64,000 bases of DNA from Galeopsis tetrahit. Taxonomy: Eukaryota; Streptophyta; Magnoliopsida; Lamiales; Lamiaceae. Shown piece by piece: positions 20,280 through 31,800 of the stretch (its first letter is position 1; every line of letters begins with the position of its first letter). The position numbers and the translations under genes are program-made. The notes beneath the pieces were generated by a model. The model had not been told where the DNA came from. It searched no databases and worked only from the letters and a program-made list of their open reading frames with translations. The DNA is taken from the NCBI GenBank assembly GCA_963675135.1, contig OY776129.1, positions 61,009,028 through 61,073,027 on the forward strand. The letters run 5' to 3'.

Positions 20280-20419
20280 TACATTTTACATGTAAATGAA
20301 CAACACTTTTTAAGAAAGTGTAATAATAAGTAGAGTTTTTAGGGGTAATTTTGTAAACATTTATGTATAAAGTAAATAAATTTGTTAACTTACGTGTATG
20401 TATGGGCCCAAAAGTAATA

Positions 20420-20710
20420 CTCCCTCCGTCCCAGGATTTTGTACATGGTTTGACCGATACGAAAATTAAGAAAATGGAATACAGTGATGTGTATGGTAGA
20501 ATAAAGGAGAGGTATTATTGGTAATTCATTGACTAAAGTGGGTGGAGATTTGACTAAAGTTATAAATTGAGTTAAGTTGTGGGCCCAAGTAAAATAAAGG
20601 AGGGGTAATATTGGTAAAAATTATGTGAGTTATTTCCTTTTTTAGAGTGTGCAAATAATGTTGGGACGCCCGTTAAGGAAAGTGTGCAAATAATCACGGG
20701 ACGGAGAGAG
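20420..20710. mobile_element. Stowaway MITE
   Basis: Ends CTCCCTCCGTCCCAGG and GGGACGGAGAGAG, with TA on both sides (20418-20419 and 20711-20712). The interior is closely related to the MITE at 14473-14741. Confidence 0.85.
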
Positions 20711-20878
20711 TAATATTTTATGTAAAATTGTGAATATTGTAAAGGCCTTTATTTTAAGAACGTGAAATATATTGTGGGACATTTAAAAAAAAAATAAGTG
20801 TGAAAGATATTAACAAGTGGAGTACTTTATTTTAGATTTGTTCAAATTATCAAAAAAGACCCGTCCCATATAAAAATA

Positions 20879-21112
20879 GGGTTGGTTTGCTATGGACTCG
20901 AGTGCATGTTGTTGCACTTTTAAGTTTTACTGAGTTACACTTTTTGGTAAATGGTGTTGCACTTTTCAATTATTAAACTGTATAATAATATTTTTAGTTA
21001 TAGTGACTTACACTTTTTAGTAATATTGTGTTTTACTTTTCAGTTTAATAACATATACTTTTCTTTAGATTAGGGTGCACAACATGCACTCGAGTGCATA
21101 CTAGACTTTACC
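20879..21112. mobile_element. Mutator-like MITE, family B copy 1
   Basis: A 234-bp element starting GGGTTGGTTTGCTATGGACT and ending ACTAGACTTTACC, with perfect 9-bp duplications ataaaaata (20870-20878 and 21113-21121). The 14-bp palindrome TGCACTCGAGTGCA lies near the right end; the left end has a one-base variant. Relatives: 35030-35279 (opposite orientation) and 57353-about 57575 (truncated). Confidence 0.9.
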
Positions 21113-21285
21113 ATAAAAATATCCGTAACACAATTTTACACACAAGTTCTTGTAAAAAAAAATCTGCCAAGAATTTTTTTTTTATCACTTTATAGACCAG
21201 TTTTAGGCCCTAACTATTATTGACAAACTCAAACTTTCGGTGCAAAGCCCTTAGGCATGACCTATTTTCATCTCTGGTGGAGAAA

Positions 21286-21787
21286 TAGGGATGGCAATGG
21301 GACGGGTCCAAACTCTTGGACCCGCATTGAACCCGACCCGCATGGAATGGGTATGGACCCAGTTAAGCGGGTATGGGACGGATCGTGATTTTTGTCAAAC
21401 CCGTCCCGCCTATCCGTATCCGATATATATAAATATAGTAATATTTAATATATATATATATATATGTTTCTATTTATATAAACTTAATTATATGTATATT
21501 AATGTATATATGTTACGTTTGAAAAAATATTTTTTATGTAATTTTTTAGTATAAAATGAGTATGGAATGTTATTTTAAACAATTATATATTTAATTTGAA
21601 TTATGTAATATCAAAATAAATATATTGTATATATTAAAATTAATTTTAAAAAATAAAAAAAATTATACGGGACGGGTAAAATCCGGCGGATTTTTAAGCG
21701 GGACGGGTCCGAGTATGAGAATTTTCTGGTGGGACGGGTCTTGGGACAGGGCATACCAGTCCCAGACCCGTCCCATTACCATCCCTA
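21286..21787. mobile_element. hAT-type MITE, 502 bp
   Basis: TIR TAGGGATGGCAATGGGACGG at the left and its inverse at the right, with perfect 8-bp duplications tggagaaa (21278-21285 and 21788-21795). Several internal gggacgggt motifs lie near both ends; the centre is AT-rich. No ORF. Confidence 0.9.
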
Positions 21788-21840
21788 TGGAGAAATGAGG
21801 TGTGTGTTTACAAATTAAGAGCATTTTAAAAAAATTACTA

Positions 21841-21925
21841 CTAATAATTGGGAAAAACAACTTTTCATAGAATATATTGGGCAATAAAACTTTCCCTTGA
21901 ATTATATATTGTGCAACTCCAACAC

Positions 21926-21968
<43 letters not shown>

Positions 21969-22130
21969 CTCTTTATTTTCTTCCCCATCAAAAAAAAAAA
22001 AAAAACTCTTTATTTGCTTATTTTTCGATAATGGGCATGCATATCTCAATTGAATATATATATTGTACAACTCCAACCCACAATATTTTCTTATTTTTCG
22101 ATAATGGGCATGCATATCTCATACTGGTAT
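21841..22130. repeat. Local duplication with (AT)n microsatellite
   Basis: An (AT)n tract at 21929-21967. A ~30-bp sequence (ttatttttcgataatgggca...) occurs at about 22019 and again at about 22091, and the attgtgcaactccaacacac segment recurs as attgtacaactccaaccc. A small tandem or segmental duplication, non-coding. Confidence 0.7.
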
Positions 22131-22977
22131 AGTGGTATTGATTGAAAGATTCAAATATATTTGAGTATTTGAAGAGTCAAACTTATTCTCTAAATTTAAA
22201 ATAAAGAATTGAAAACACTTTGTCTTTAATAATAAATTTAAAATTCACCAGGAATCTATATTGTTGAATGCTTGCAGTTTATCTTAAAACTATCATTCTT
22301 GGCAATCTTGCTGCACCATTTGCTAATTCCAACGATATTTGAACAGTAATACTATTATAAAAGGTTGTCCATAGATTCCTATGCATTTTATTATTAATAT
22401 CTAAATCCAGACTTATAATTATTACATTAATTATATATTCACCTGAATTCCATAATAACTTTTAAGTTTTTTTTTTTTTTTCTCGAGCTTGTTTGATAAT
22501 TAAAATATTATCAATCTTTAAAATTAGTAATATTTGACCTTATTTGATAATTATACTATCTGAGCTCGATTAGTTTAACATTTTTACACTAACTTTTATT
22601 TATCTTTTACTTACTGAGCTTGAGTCGAGTTTTTACACCGTACAAAACATAAATATATGTTCAAGTTTTTTTGATATAAATGTTAAACTGGGCTCAAACA
22701 AATTTTTATTTAACAATTTTGAATCAAGTATCGAATATTTTCAGTAACACCAGCCATGGGGGAGGATGTGCTTTACTCTCACTTCCAAGTTCCATCAACA
22801 ATTTTTATTCCCATGTCAATGTGTCATCATAACTCACATGACTTGTGTATTGCCAAGATGAAAAAATTAAAAGAAGCAGCTAGCTAAGTAAGCACTACAA
22901 ATTAATCAGAAACAACAAAAAGATCGAATTAGAAGAAAGAAAAGAATTGAATGAAGTTACATTGAGCCTAGCTAGCT
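22131..22977. other. Intergenic spacer, no gene seen
   Basis: AT-rich DNA with no supported ORF or repeat. The last part is the 3' flank of the small peptide gene. Confidence 0.5.
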
Positions 22978-23139
22978 TTAACAAGTGTGGTTTGAAGGGG
23001 CAGACAATTCATCGTCGACAGGTTCAGATTCAGAGGAGGAGGAGTACTTCTGAGCATGAGCAATCACAACCGCTACGAGAATAACACCTAAACAAAACAC
23101 TGCATAAACTTGTCTGCTCAACTTTCCCAGCATCTCCAT
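22978..23139 (-). CDS. Small secreted peptide, 53 aa, unknown function
   Basis: A 54-codon frame including the stop. The product starts MEMLGKLSRQ, then a hydrophobic segment VYAVFCLGVILVAVVIAHAQ (residues 11-30), consistent with a signal peptide cleaved after AHA. The mature ~24-residue tail is Ser/Glu/Asp-rich (KYSSSSESEPVDDELSAPSN) and ends HTC. It would enter the secretory pathway; a signal-anchored membrane peptide is the alternative. A second in-frame ATG is three codons in. The coding part is less AT-rich than its surroundings, and the frame is clean with sensible composition. I do not recognise the family. It is the first feature left of the Helitron. Confidence 0.5.
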   Translation of the reverse strand: MEMLGKLSRQVYAVFCLGVILVAVVIAHAQKYSSSSESEPVDDELSAPSNHTC

Positions 23140-24139
23140 TTCACAATTAATTTATCAACAAAATAAAAGGTATAATTAATTTCAGAAATACAGTATATAT
23201 GGTTAATGTGTTGCAAATAAATTTGTGTGGTGAATGAAAAGACAATTATTCTGGAAACAGGGGGCGAATTTATATTTGTCAGCTGGTTTATTTAGACAAG
23301 ATCGATTCCAGGGAATAAATGACATCACATAGATAGCCTACAAAAATCTATATATATAAAAGGAGAAGAGTTTTATCCTGAGCTTGACATGTGGCTCTCC
23401 AGTACTTGACATGTGTATGCCACCTCATGCCATCATCACATCTCCTTATGCCATGTGGCAATTAGAGTAACGGTTTTCTACTATTTAATTCTTATTTCGA
23501 AACCGAAATTTCAATTGATGAGCCTATTAATTTCTGACGTTAATTGATCCTCATCTCCCCTCACTTTCTTTCCCTACAAGATCCTATTTGGTTAATTTTC
23601 TAAAAAAAGAAAAGAAAAAATTTGATGGGTTTTACTTTTTCAGGGATAAAGGAAGGAGAATTGATGGATAGCTTAGGTAATGTTACTCCCACCAAAGGAT
23701 CATTGTGGTTTTCTACTGTTATAACTGATATTTTAATGTTTAGGTATGTTGATGTAGCAATGAAGGTAGGTATTTCAGATCTCAGGTATGTTATGTTTAT
23801 AGCCGCAAGAACTCTAAACTTTACATGTACAATGGTGTGGCTTTGTCCGACATAACACTCAAAGGAACTCGGAGGCCGAATGAAGATTTTGAATTAAAGC
23901 TTGTGGAAAAAATGTTGAAGACGATGGTAATTTGGGTGATTCTATTGATTTTGAGATTCAGTAATCAAAGTTTTTTTTTTTTTTTTGAGACACGTATACT
24001 TTCTACGTATTTTCTTATTTACATTTGTATTTTTCACTTGAGTAGCAGGTGTATCCTCCATTTCTTTTATGATTTTTGTACTCCATATTTTTATGTTTGT
24101 TTTAGATTCTCTATGTACCTTTTATTATTTTTGCAGATT

Positions 24140-24882
24140 TTAGACTCTACTAAATTAAATCGGGATGCTTTGCTTAAATTTTCTAAGTTTTCCAAGTATT
24201 GCTCTCTCTCTCTTTCTATTTTCCGTTCTAGCTACCTATTTATTAATGTGTTTGGAACTGTTTTATGGATCTGGTTTGCACGAAACAAATTCTTTTTTGA
24301 GGAGAAGTGCTTGGAACCCCTGTTTGTGTGTGAATATGCTAGGAGCTTAGTTTAGGAATATGAAAGAGCCGCTTCGTGGTGGAGCTAGAAAACCCAGCTG
24401 TCCAAGAGAGAGGACTGTTTGGCGGCCTCCGAACATGGGTTTTGCAAAGATCAACACTGACAGCACCTTTAAGAGTGGCCTGCGACCTGGAATTGGAGGA
24501 GTAGCTAGAGATGAGAAAGGACAGGTCCTTTGGTGTTTTGCTGAGCAGACGAACCCAGTCCATTATGCAGAAGAGGCGGAGGTCTTGGCCCTTCTTCGAG
24601 GTGCTCAGTTAGCTGTATGGTGATTTTGGAGACAAACTCATTAAACTGTTATAATGCACTCTTGAACAACAAGCCAAACCTGTCAAGATTTGGGGATATT
24701 ATAGAAAATATTAGAATGGAAGTGGGGGCATACATTTGGTAACCTTCAGTTGGACCAGAAGGGAAGGAAATGATACTGCTGATGCCATTGTTGTGCATGG
24801 CTCTTCTTTAGACATACCCATGTTTTCTTTTACTCTACCTTTGGAATTGTCAAATGTTTCACAGGATGTTTCTTTGAATTAA
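24140..24882 (+). pseudogene. RNase H-like (RVT_3 type) gene fragment captured by the Helitron
   Basis: Plus-strand pieces read FINVFGTVLWIWFARNKFFF and then, after a stop, WRPPNMGFAKINTDSTFKSG ... GIGGVARDEKGQVLWCFAEQ ... YAEEAEVLALLRGAQLAVW. This is the plant RNase H-like domain found in stand-alone RVT_3 proteins and at the end of LINE-derived ORFs, with the first Asp (NTDS) and the Glu (AEEAEVLAL) present. A frameshift at 24621 leads into ILETNSLNCYNALLNN, where the third acidic residue (usually ETDS) is Asn. Broken frame, so not functional. Confidence 0.7.
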
Positions 24883-25166
24883 TATAATCCTACGTTTTCC
24901 GTTCAAAAAGAAAAAAGAATGTCATTTCTAATTAAACTGAAGTATACGAAAAAAAATTATAACCATATGTTAGTTGAATTTCTGATGTATTTTAAATTAT
25001 ATTCATGAGAATGAATTGTGATTATAGTCCGAGTGAAATCCATTACGTAACACAAAATTTATTGAAACTTTTGTAGTTCTAACACGTAAATCAGTTTAAG
25101 TCATTGAGTCTTTTTTTTATCGTTAATTTCTTTTTCTTTATTTAATTCAATCGAGTTTTACAACTG

Positions 25167-25185
25167 ACCCGTGCATCGCACGGGT
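25167..25185 (+). other. Helitron 3' terminal hairpin
   Basis: ACCCGTGC-ATC-GCACGGGT, an 8-bp stem with a 3-nt loop, located 10 bp before the CTAG end. This is the subterminal stem-loop that marks rolling-circle termination in Helitrons. Confidence 0.92.
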
Positions 25186-25306
25186 AAAAAACTAGTAAAA
25201 ACAATGTGTTTACGGTTCCAACAATTTGTTTTCTAGTTTTCAATCCAAAATTTGGGTGACGCGCCAGACTATTTTACTATTTTAAGATTATGCTCATATA
25301 TAGTAT

Positions 25307-26308
25307 GGGCACGGCTAAAGGCACCCGGATTTTCTATGAGTACACCCACCAAACATTTTTTTAATTTGTCAGAACATGTGAAATGTCTCATATACCCCTA
25401 AGGTAAAATTTATGAAAAAATGAAGATGAATACACCCACCCATTCTATTTCACCACCACCACCACCACCACACCACCACCACCCAACAAAAAAAATTCTA
25501 AAATTGCAACAAAAATTAACCCAAAACACCAACTGTTCGAAAAAATTACTAAAACAAACATGTTCGAAATTTTTACCAAAACAAACTCAACATGTTCGAA
25601 AAAAATTTCAAAACAAACTCATCAATATGTTCGAAAAAAATTCCAAAACAACTTAAATTTGTTCGAAAAAAAAGATCGAACATCTTGTTCGAAATTTTTT
25701 CCAAAACAAACTCAAGTTGTTCGAAATTGTTTCCAAAACAAACACAATATGTTCGAAAAAAAATTCAAAACAACTTAAATTTGTCCGAAAAAAAAATCGA
25801 ACATGTTGTTCGAAATTTTTTCTAAAACAAACCCAAGTTGTTCGAAATTTTTTCCAAAACAAACGCACTATGTTCGAAAATAACTCACAAACTTAAAAAA
25901 AAAATCCTAATTTTTTTTTTCCAGAAAACCCTAATTTTTCAAACCTAAACTTACCTGTTAGCGGCGGCGAGGGGAGGAGAACTACGGCCGCGGCGAAGGG
26001 GATGAGGGGGTGGGCGGCGGCCGCGACTGTGGGGAGGAGGGGGGCGGCCGCGAACGAGGCTGCTGGGGAGGGCGGCGCGACGGGGAGGGCGGCGTTGGTG
26101 GAGTGGGTGTCGCCGTGCCGGCGAAGCAGCGCAATAATTGTGGGTGTCTCAATTGTTTAGAAAGAGAGAGGATGAGAAAGGGAGAGGAAGGTTTTAATTG
26201 AAATGAGGGTAATTTTGAGTTTTCCAGGTGGGTGTCCTCATTCGTTTTATGTGTGTTCTCATCCCCTGGGTGTACTCATAGGAAACCCGGGTGCCTTTAG
26301 CCGCGCCC
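25307..26308. mobile_element. Mutator-like non-autonomous element, family A copy 2
   Basis: Termini GGGCACGGCTAAAGGCACCC and the inverse of GGGCGCGGCTAAAGGCACCC. The 9-bp duplication atatagtat / atattgtat (25298-25306 and 26309-26317) has one mismatch. Same internal order as copy 1: TTCGAA minisatellite (25534-25880), intron-like stretch, CAG|GTAAGT junction on the minus strand near 25950, GC-rich block (about 25960-26120), then GGGTGT-CTCAT motifs. Confidence 0.87.
25534..25880. repeat. TTCGAA minisatellite in Mutator-like copy 2
   Basis: About eleven diverged ~30-bp units with tgTTCGAA cores, as in copy 1 but with a different unit number and order. The array has therefore expanded or contracted since the copies parted. 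Confidence 0.8.
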
Positions 26309-26395
26309 ATATTGTATTTTCTAGGCCCAATACTTCCTCCGGTCGGTCAATGGGCCAGCACCCATTAAAGAGCCCAATAGGAGTATCAATTATGA

Positions 26396-27103
26396 ATGGG
26401 TTCGACTATTTATACCTCCGGAGAGATGCACTCCCCCAATTGATGCACCTCCAAAAATTGGTCAGAAAAAATGTACCCTCAAATTGTCCTAAATACCCTT
26501 TTGTCTCTAAAAAACAATTTACTGGACACATCCCCAAACCCTAATTTCTCTTATTTTCTCCTTCTTCCTCTTTTTCACCTTCCCCACCCCATATTTTTTT
26601 TCCCATTCCCTTTCTTACCCAATCACCACTCACCCACAGCCTTCCGTCGCCGCCACTTGTCGCCTTCCCCTTTCTTCTGCATTTTTTTTTTACTTTTTTT
26701 CCTCCCTTACCCTCCATTACATGGTCGAGTTAAATTTTTTTTTTCCGATCAATCGTTGTTGACCATATTTACTCCCGTTGAAAACTATGTGTCGACGAGA
26801 GTGAATATGATCGACACTGGTTGGTTGAAATTTATAAAAAGAATTGTGATTTTTTTAAGTATATTTCGGAATTTCTTGATTTTTTTTGGTTTGATAGTCT
26901 CCGGAAATGGTGTCGACGGCGGTCGAAAGTAGTGGTTTAGAGAGAAGGTGAAAGAAATGACAGTAGGAAGGTGCGTTCAGAAGGGGGTGCATCTAGTATG
27001 CTGTATTTTAATGAAGGGTATTTTTTATTTTTTGCCTTATTATTTTATTAATAAATTGATTGGGAAAATGCATCACTCCGAAGGTGTAAATAGTCAAACC
27101 CAT
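26396..27103. mobile_element. TIR element related to the one at 6338-11455
   Basis: The left end ATGGGTTCGACTATTTATACC and the right end (reverse complement ATGGGTTTGACTATTTACACC) match the termini of the 6338-11455 element, and the interior shares gtcgacgagagtg / ggtcgagt-like words. Flanks tatga / tataa could be a 4-of-5 target duplication. About 708 bp, no coding capacity recognised. Confidence 0.6.
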
Positions 27104-27437
27104 TATAAAATTAACCACATTAAAATTAGAAAATGTATAGAAGTTTATGACATCTATCTATTGAGTGAACTGTATATCAAACTTTAATGAAACAATTTCA
27201 AACTTTTATTCTTTGGCACATTATTTGAAATAGCATATTATGGGGATTACGTTAGCCGGTCGAAAGAACCAATGTGAAAGTTTGAGGATGTTGATTAATT
27301 TCAGAAGGAAGAAGAACAATCAAAATTCGTATGGGTGCATCTGACTAAGACAAATCAATCTTCAAATGTGATGAATTTTCTGAAGTCCGATATTTATAGC
27401 CTCTAGTTTGAAATATAGGATTGCAACCTAAAATAAT

Positions 27438-27687
27438 CTTTCTTCCTTCCTATCATAAGCGTTTTCTTTACTTTTTGTACGAATATTATAAAATATGTAG
27501 TGGATAGTAGTTAGAAAAATATAGAAAGAAGAAAAGATATAGAGTGATAAAAAAAAATAGAGGTCATTTAAGAATTTTGTCACTCTATTAGATGGAGATA
27601 TAGTGATGAATTTTATCATTTAAAAAAATGAATAGTATATAATGGAACATTTAAAATAAGTAAGAAAAACTTATAGCGGGGAGGGAG
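27438..27687. mobile_element. Stowaway-like MITE
   Basis: The right end is gcggggagggag followed by TA; the left end ctttcttccttcctatcataagcg is a decayed inverse. The left boundary is approximate. Confidence 0.5.
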
Positions 27688-27689
27688 TA

Positions 27690-28850
27690 TTTCCTATTTA
27701 AGATAGATTTGAATATTTTTTTTATGTAGATTAAAAAGACATAATTAAATATTGTGGAGTAATAAAATTAATAGTAGTAATTATTTTCTAATTAAATTCT
27801 TCCGATTTCACTTTCACACAAGATGACATAAAAATTAAAAAACCGTTAAAATTTACTTAAATATAAGTGTGTTAAATAAAATTATTTTAGTCAAATAAAA
27901 ATATTTAATTATAACTTTAACAAATAAATAACTCAATAATTCTGGACATACTAGAATGAGAAAATGGAAGCATGTTTTAGCGCCATAGGGGAAATAAAAA
28001 GAATCACGTTTCCAACCTACTTTTCAGGAACATATAAATATTCATCTACGGTCAAACTTATAAGGTTTGATTGGATCTTTTTAATTGTTATTTATTTATT
28101 AATTTACAGAAGGTCATTGCAATTGCTAATATTTTTTTTTGAAAAAGCTATTTGATGATATGCTTAATAGAAAATTACATTATATGAGTCGCGGGTGTCA
28201 CCTCGATCAATGAGACCATTGAGACGTAGCCATCAGGAATTGAAGTTGTCATATTTATCATAACTTAACACTTTTAATCAATTTTTTAATTGGAGAACAA
28301 AACCATTATAAATATAAAATACATTAAAGGTATTCCCAACTTTCCATGAAATTTTTTTCATTTGTCACGGCTGCGCCTTTGAAAATGAAAAAAAGAGACT
28401 AAAATTTGAAACATATTTTAAATTTATCCAAAGCTAATTATAATATTAAAATAAACTCCACAATATTCTTATATCTGCTTACTTTATTTATTTTTTCTTA
28501 AAATTTATATTTTTTATATCTTATATTTAAATATAATCAGCTTTCTATACTATTGAAAACAATACGTGTTAAAAATTCTGCAAAGTGAAATACCAATAAA
28601 ACATAAAAAGTGGAACCGATAAATTTCATTATTTCCAAGTATTTGAAACATACTTCGACTATAACATCTACTCAAATCACCTCGCATAATGTTTTTTTTT
28701 TATTATTATTTTACCGAAAATTTCCGTCCCAAAAAAAAGCTGTATATTTTTTTAATCAAATTTTCCTTAACTAATCTCCATTTTCTATTAAATTTTCACA
28801 ATATATAATTTAGACAAAGAATAGAATAGATACAAAACTCATCAAATTAA
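27690..28850. other. Intergenic region 3' of MLO
   Basis: AT-rich. No supported gene. The part next to 28850 is the 3' flank/UTR of the minus-strand MLO gene. Confidence 0.5.
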
Positions 28851-31800
28851 TTAATCACGTTGTAGTCTTTTGTCAAATGAGAATTCTTTCGTGGACCTAC
28901 TTATAATACCAATCTCATGTTGCGGTGGACCGGACTCGTGGCGGAGCTCCTCCTCGAAGTCCACGTCAGCAACCTCGATCTGGTGGTTAAAACTGTCTCC
29001 ACGGCGGTGGATCCAGGAGGGGGACGGCGAGTCAGCGCCGTCCCATTGGTCAACGTCGACGTTGTTTGGCTTTCGTGGAGACGTTGGAAGGCTGTCAACT
29101 TCGGACCGGTGATATTTGAGCAAATGGACGGGGGAGGCGCCGCGCGACGGTGTGGCTGGGCGGCTGGATATTGGCGTCGCCGGAGTTGAATGTTTGCTTT
29201 CTTTAATGTTTTTCTTGGCTGTCTGGTGCCAGCTCTTGAGGGCGGTCGCCACTTTGTCGTTGAATATCGTTGGTTTCATGGTTGATCCCATCTGCAGTAC
29301 GTAAATTATGTCATTTTGGTCATTTTCAGGTATTTAATGTAATTTCAAATAAAAAAAAAAAAAAAACAGTACACACGTGATTAAAATTGGACACGGACAA
29401 AAAATGATACAAAAAAAAAATGCAGAATTTAAATTGAACATATAGACTTATTAGTTATATCTTATATGATGATTCTTGACATTAATTATAAATAACTAGG
29501 CAGGTTTATATTACTACTCATATAAGTTTAATTTAATTAGAAATAATAAAAAAAAAAAACTGAGAGCAAAATTAATTGAGTGTAATAATGTGAAATTCAT
29601 TCATTTGCGCGCCGCCTACTTTGTTCCAATTATATATATACAAATTGAAAGAATTCCGTCTCATCTAAAAGTCCGAACTTGTAGTGAGGGTGGGAATTAA
29701 TTCTTGTATATTAATTCCTAACACTCCCCCTCACTCGTGGGCCGGATTAACACCTCTTACCCTTTTTGGGGAGGAACCCTTTTTGGGGAGGAGGCCCATC
29801 GAGTGGACAATTTAAATGGGTGGAGTGCTTCCAACAGGAATCGAACCCAGGTCGTTTGCCCGGTTTGCTCTGATACCATGAAAGAATTCCGTCTCATCTA
29901 AAAGTCCGAACTTGTAGTGAGGGTGGGAATTAATTCTTGTATATTAATTCCTAACACAAATCATTGATCGACCAGTGACAAATGCGGATAAAGAAATAAT
30001 GATGAGATGATGCATGAATAGTTGGCGTTGATTAATTAGATCGTAAGAGATGAATGAATACCTGAGTGACAAGGGCATAAAGTGGGAGAGTGACGTAGCT
30101 ACAAAGTATTTGTATGAGAACTCTGGTCATGAAACAAATAGAAAAAACGAATTAGTTGTTAATAAATTAATAATATTTCAAAAAAGAAAAAGGGACATAA
30201 TTAAAGTAAAAGTAGTGAGAACGAACCCCATTGAGATTCTGATCACGATATCCTCCAATTTTTCATGGAAACAAGACTTGAACCCAAATTCATACTGCAG
30301 TTTAAAACCAAAAAGTGTAAATTTTATATCAGTTGACTTCATATATATATATATATATATCCACAACTCCCAAACTATGCGTATAGCTAGCAAAATTATA
30401 TATCAAGTAGCATATACATAGTATATCTTAATTAATAACTCGTATATACGTACCCAACTCCAGACAAAGAAGGCCAATTGAAATGCATTCTGCAACGGTG
30501 AAAACACAATTAATTAAATTACACTGCATGTCAATTAATTAACCAAGAATAGAGACTCGATTCCTCTATATTCAATTGTCTGTGCTACATTCTTTGAATT
30601 TTAAACACATGTATATCTAATATATAGAGACAGGTGACATGAATTTATAATTGTACATGTGTCATGCGTCTATATATATAACGAAATACGAAAAATTGAT
30701 ATCGAAAAAGGGTACCTGAAAAAGCACAAAATTAATGAGATAGAGAACAAGACGAGGACGATTAAACCAAAAAAGATCATCACCAGGCTGAACCAAAGGT
30801 ACTCCCCGAACAACTTCACCCCTTTCTTGAAATCTCAGGCCCATTTTTGTAATTATCACTTGTAACTTGGTCCCTACCAGCAGTATTATCTGTCCATTTT
30901 CACATTTTTTTCAATTTAATGTTCTGAATTTAATTTAAAAAAATTAATTCTTTATTTTATTGTATCAATTTAGAAGTCAATTTATGCGAATTGACTACTT
31001 ACAACTAATGGGATGAATGGAAGCCAAAGATAGGAATACCAGCCTGTCAACACAAAACAAAACAAAACAAAACAAAAAGTTTATGATTAGTTATACTTAA
31101 CTTTATCATAAATAGTCTTTTAAAAAAAAAAAAAAAGGGAAACCAAAGATAGGAATACCAAGCATGTGATTCACACAAACAAAACATAATTAAAATATCT
31201 TCTTTATATCATAAGATAATACTTTGAATTATTGTATAGTTTCCAGGTTTCGTGTTACAATTTTATTTATTTTTTATGCAAGTGGGAGCTATTACTTATG
31301 TCCCAATTACAATAATATATAATACATTTAATTATAAATAAAATATTATACTTCCTATCAATTCTTGCATGCAAAAACGTACATGAAAATGACATACATT
31401 TTTATATTGTAAATTTCACCTCATATCTGAGATTTGTTATGCAGTATACGTCAGAAATTAAATGAAATTAATTAATTTGCATATGCAATTAATGACTCGA
31501 ATATATTGAAGATATTAATTAGAGGTGATTGTAATAATGTTCTGGATACTATTTTTATATATGCTTTAAATCCAACGTGTTATAATTAAGTATAATACAC
31601 TTACCATCAGTATTGAAGAGTAGGAACAACACAGCAAACATCCAGATTGGTGGACTGAAACCAACAAATTAAGAAAAATATAAGTAATTAAACAGAGGGT
31701 TTTTTTCATGCATCAAGTACATATTTATTGATTATAGATTAAATTTAAAAAAAAATTGTATTCGAATAATATTATGTGTGTGGATGAAAATGAAGCACCA

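Larger units (their letters stand above)
23347..25195 (+). mobile_element. Non-autonomous Helitron carrying gene fragments
   Basis: The 5' end TCTATATATATAAAAGGAGA is preceded by A (23346). The 3' end is ...ACTAG followed by T (25196), so insertion was between A and T as Helitrons do. Eleven bases before the terminal CTAG is a perfect 8-bp-stem hairpin (25167-25185). No inverted repeats or TSD. 1849 bp with no Rep/helicase. It carries an RNase H-like gene fragment near the 3' end and other exon-like pieces near 23620-23930 (e.g. MDSLGNVTPTKGSLWFSTVI, and VALSDITLKGTRRPNEDFEL) that I cannot identify. Confidence 0.88.

Noticed and set aside
29820..29880. tRNA gene suggested by a T-arm-like ggttcgattcc and a tRNA-Met-like 12-mer
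   Set aside because: These are the TRIM PBS and interior; there is no cloverleaf with acceptor, D and anticodon arms.
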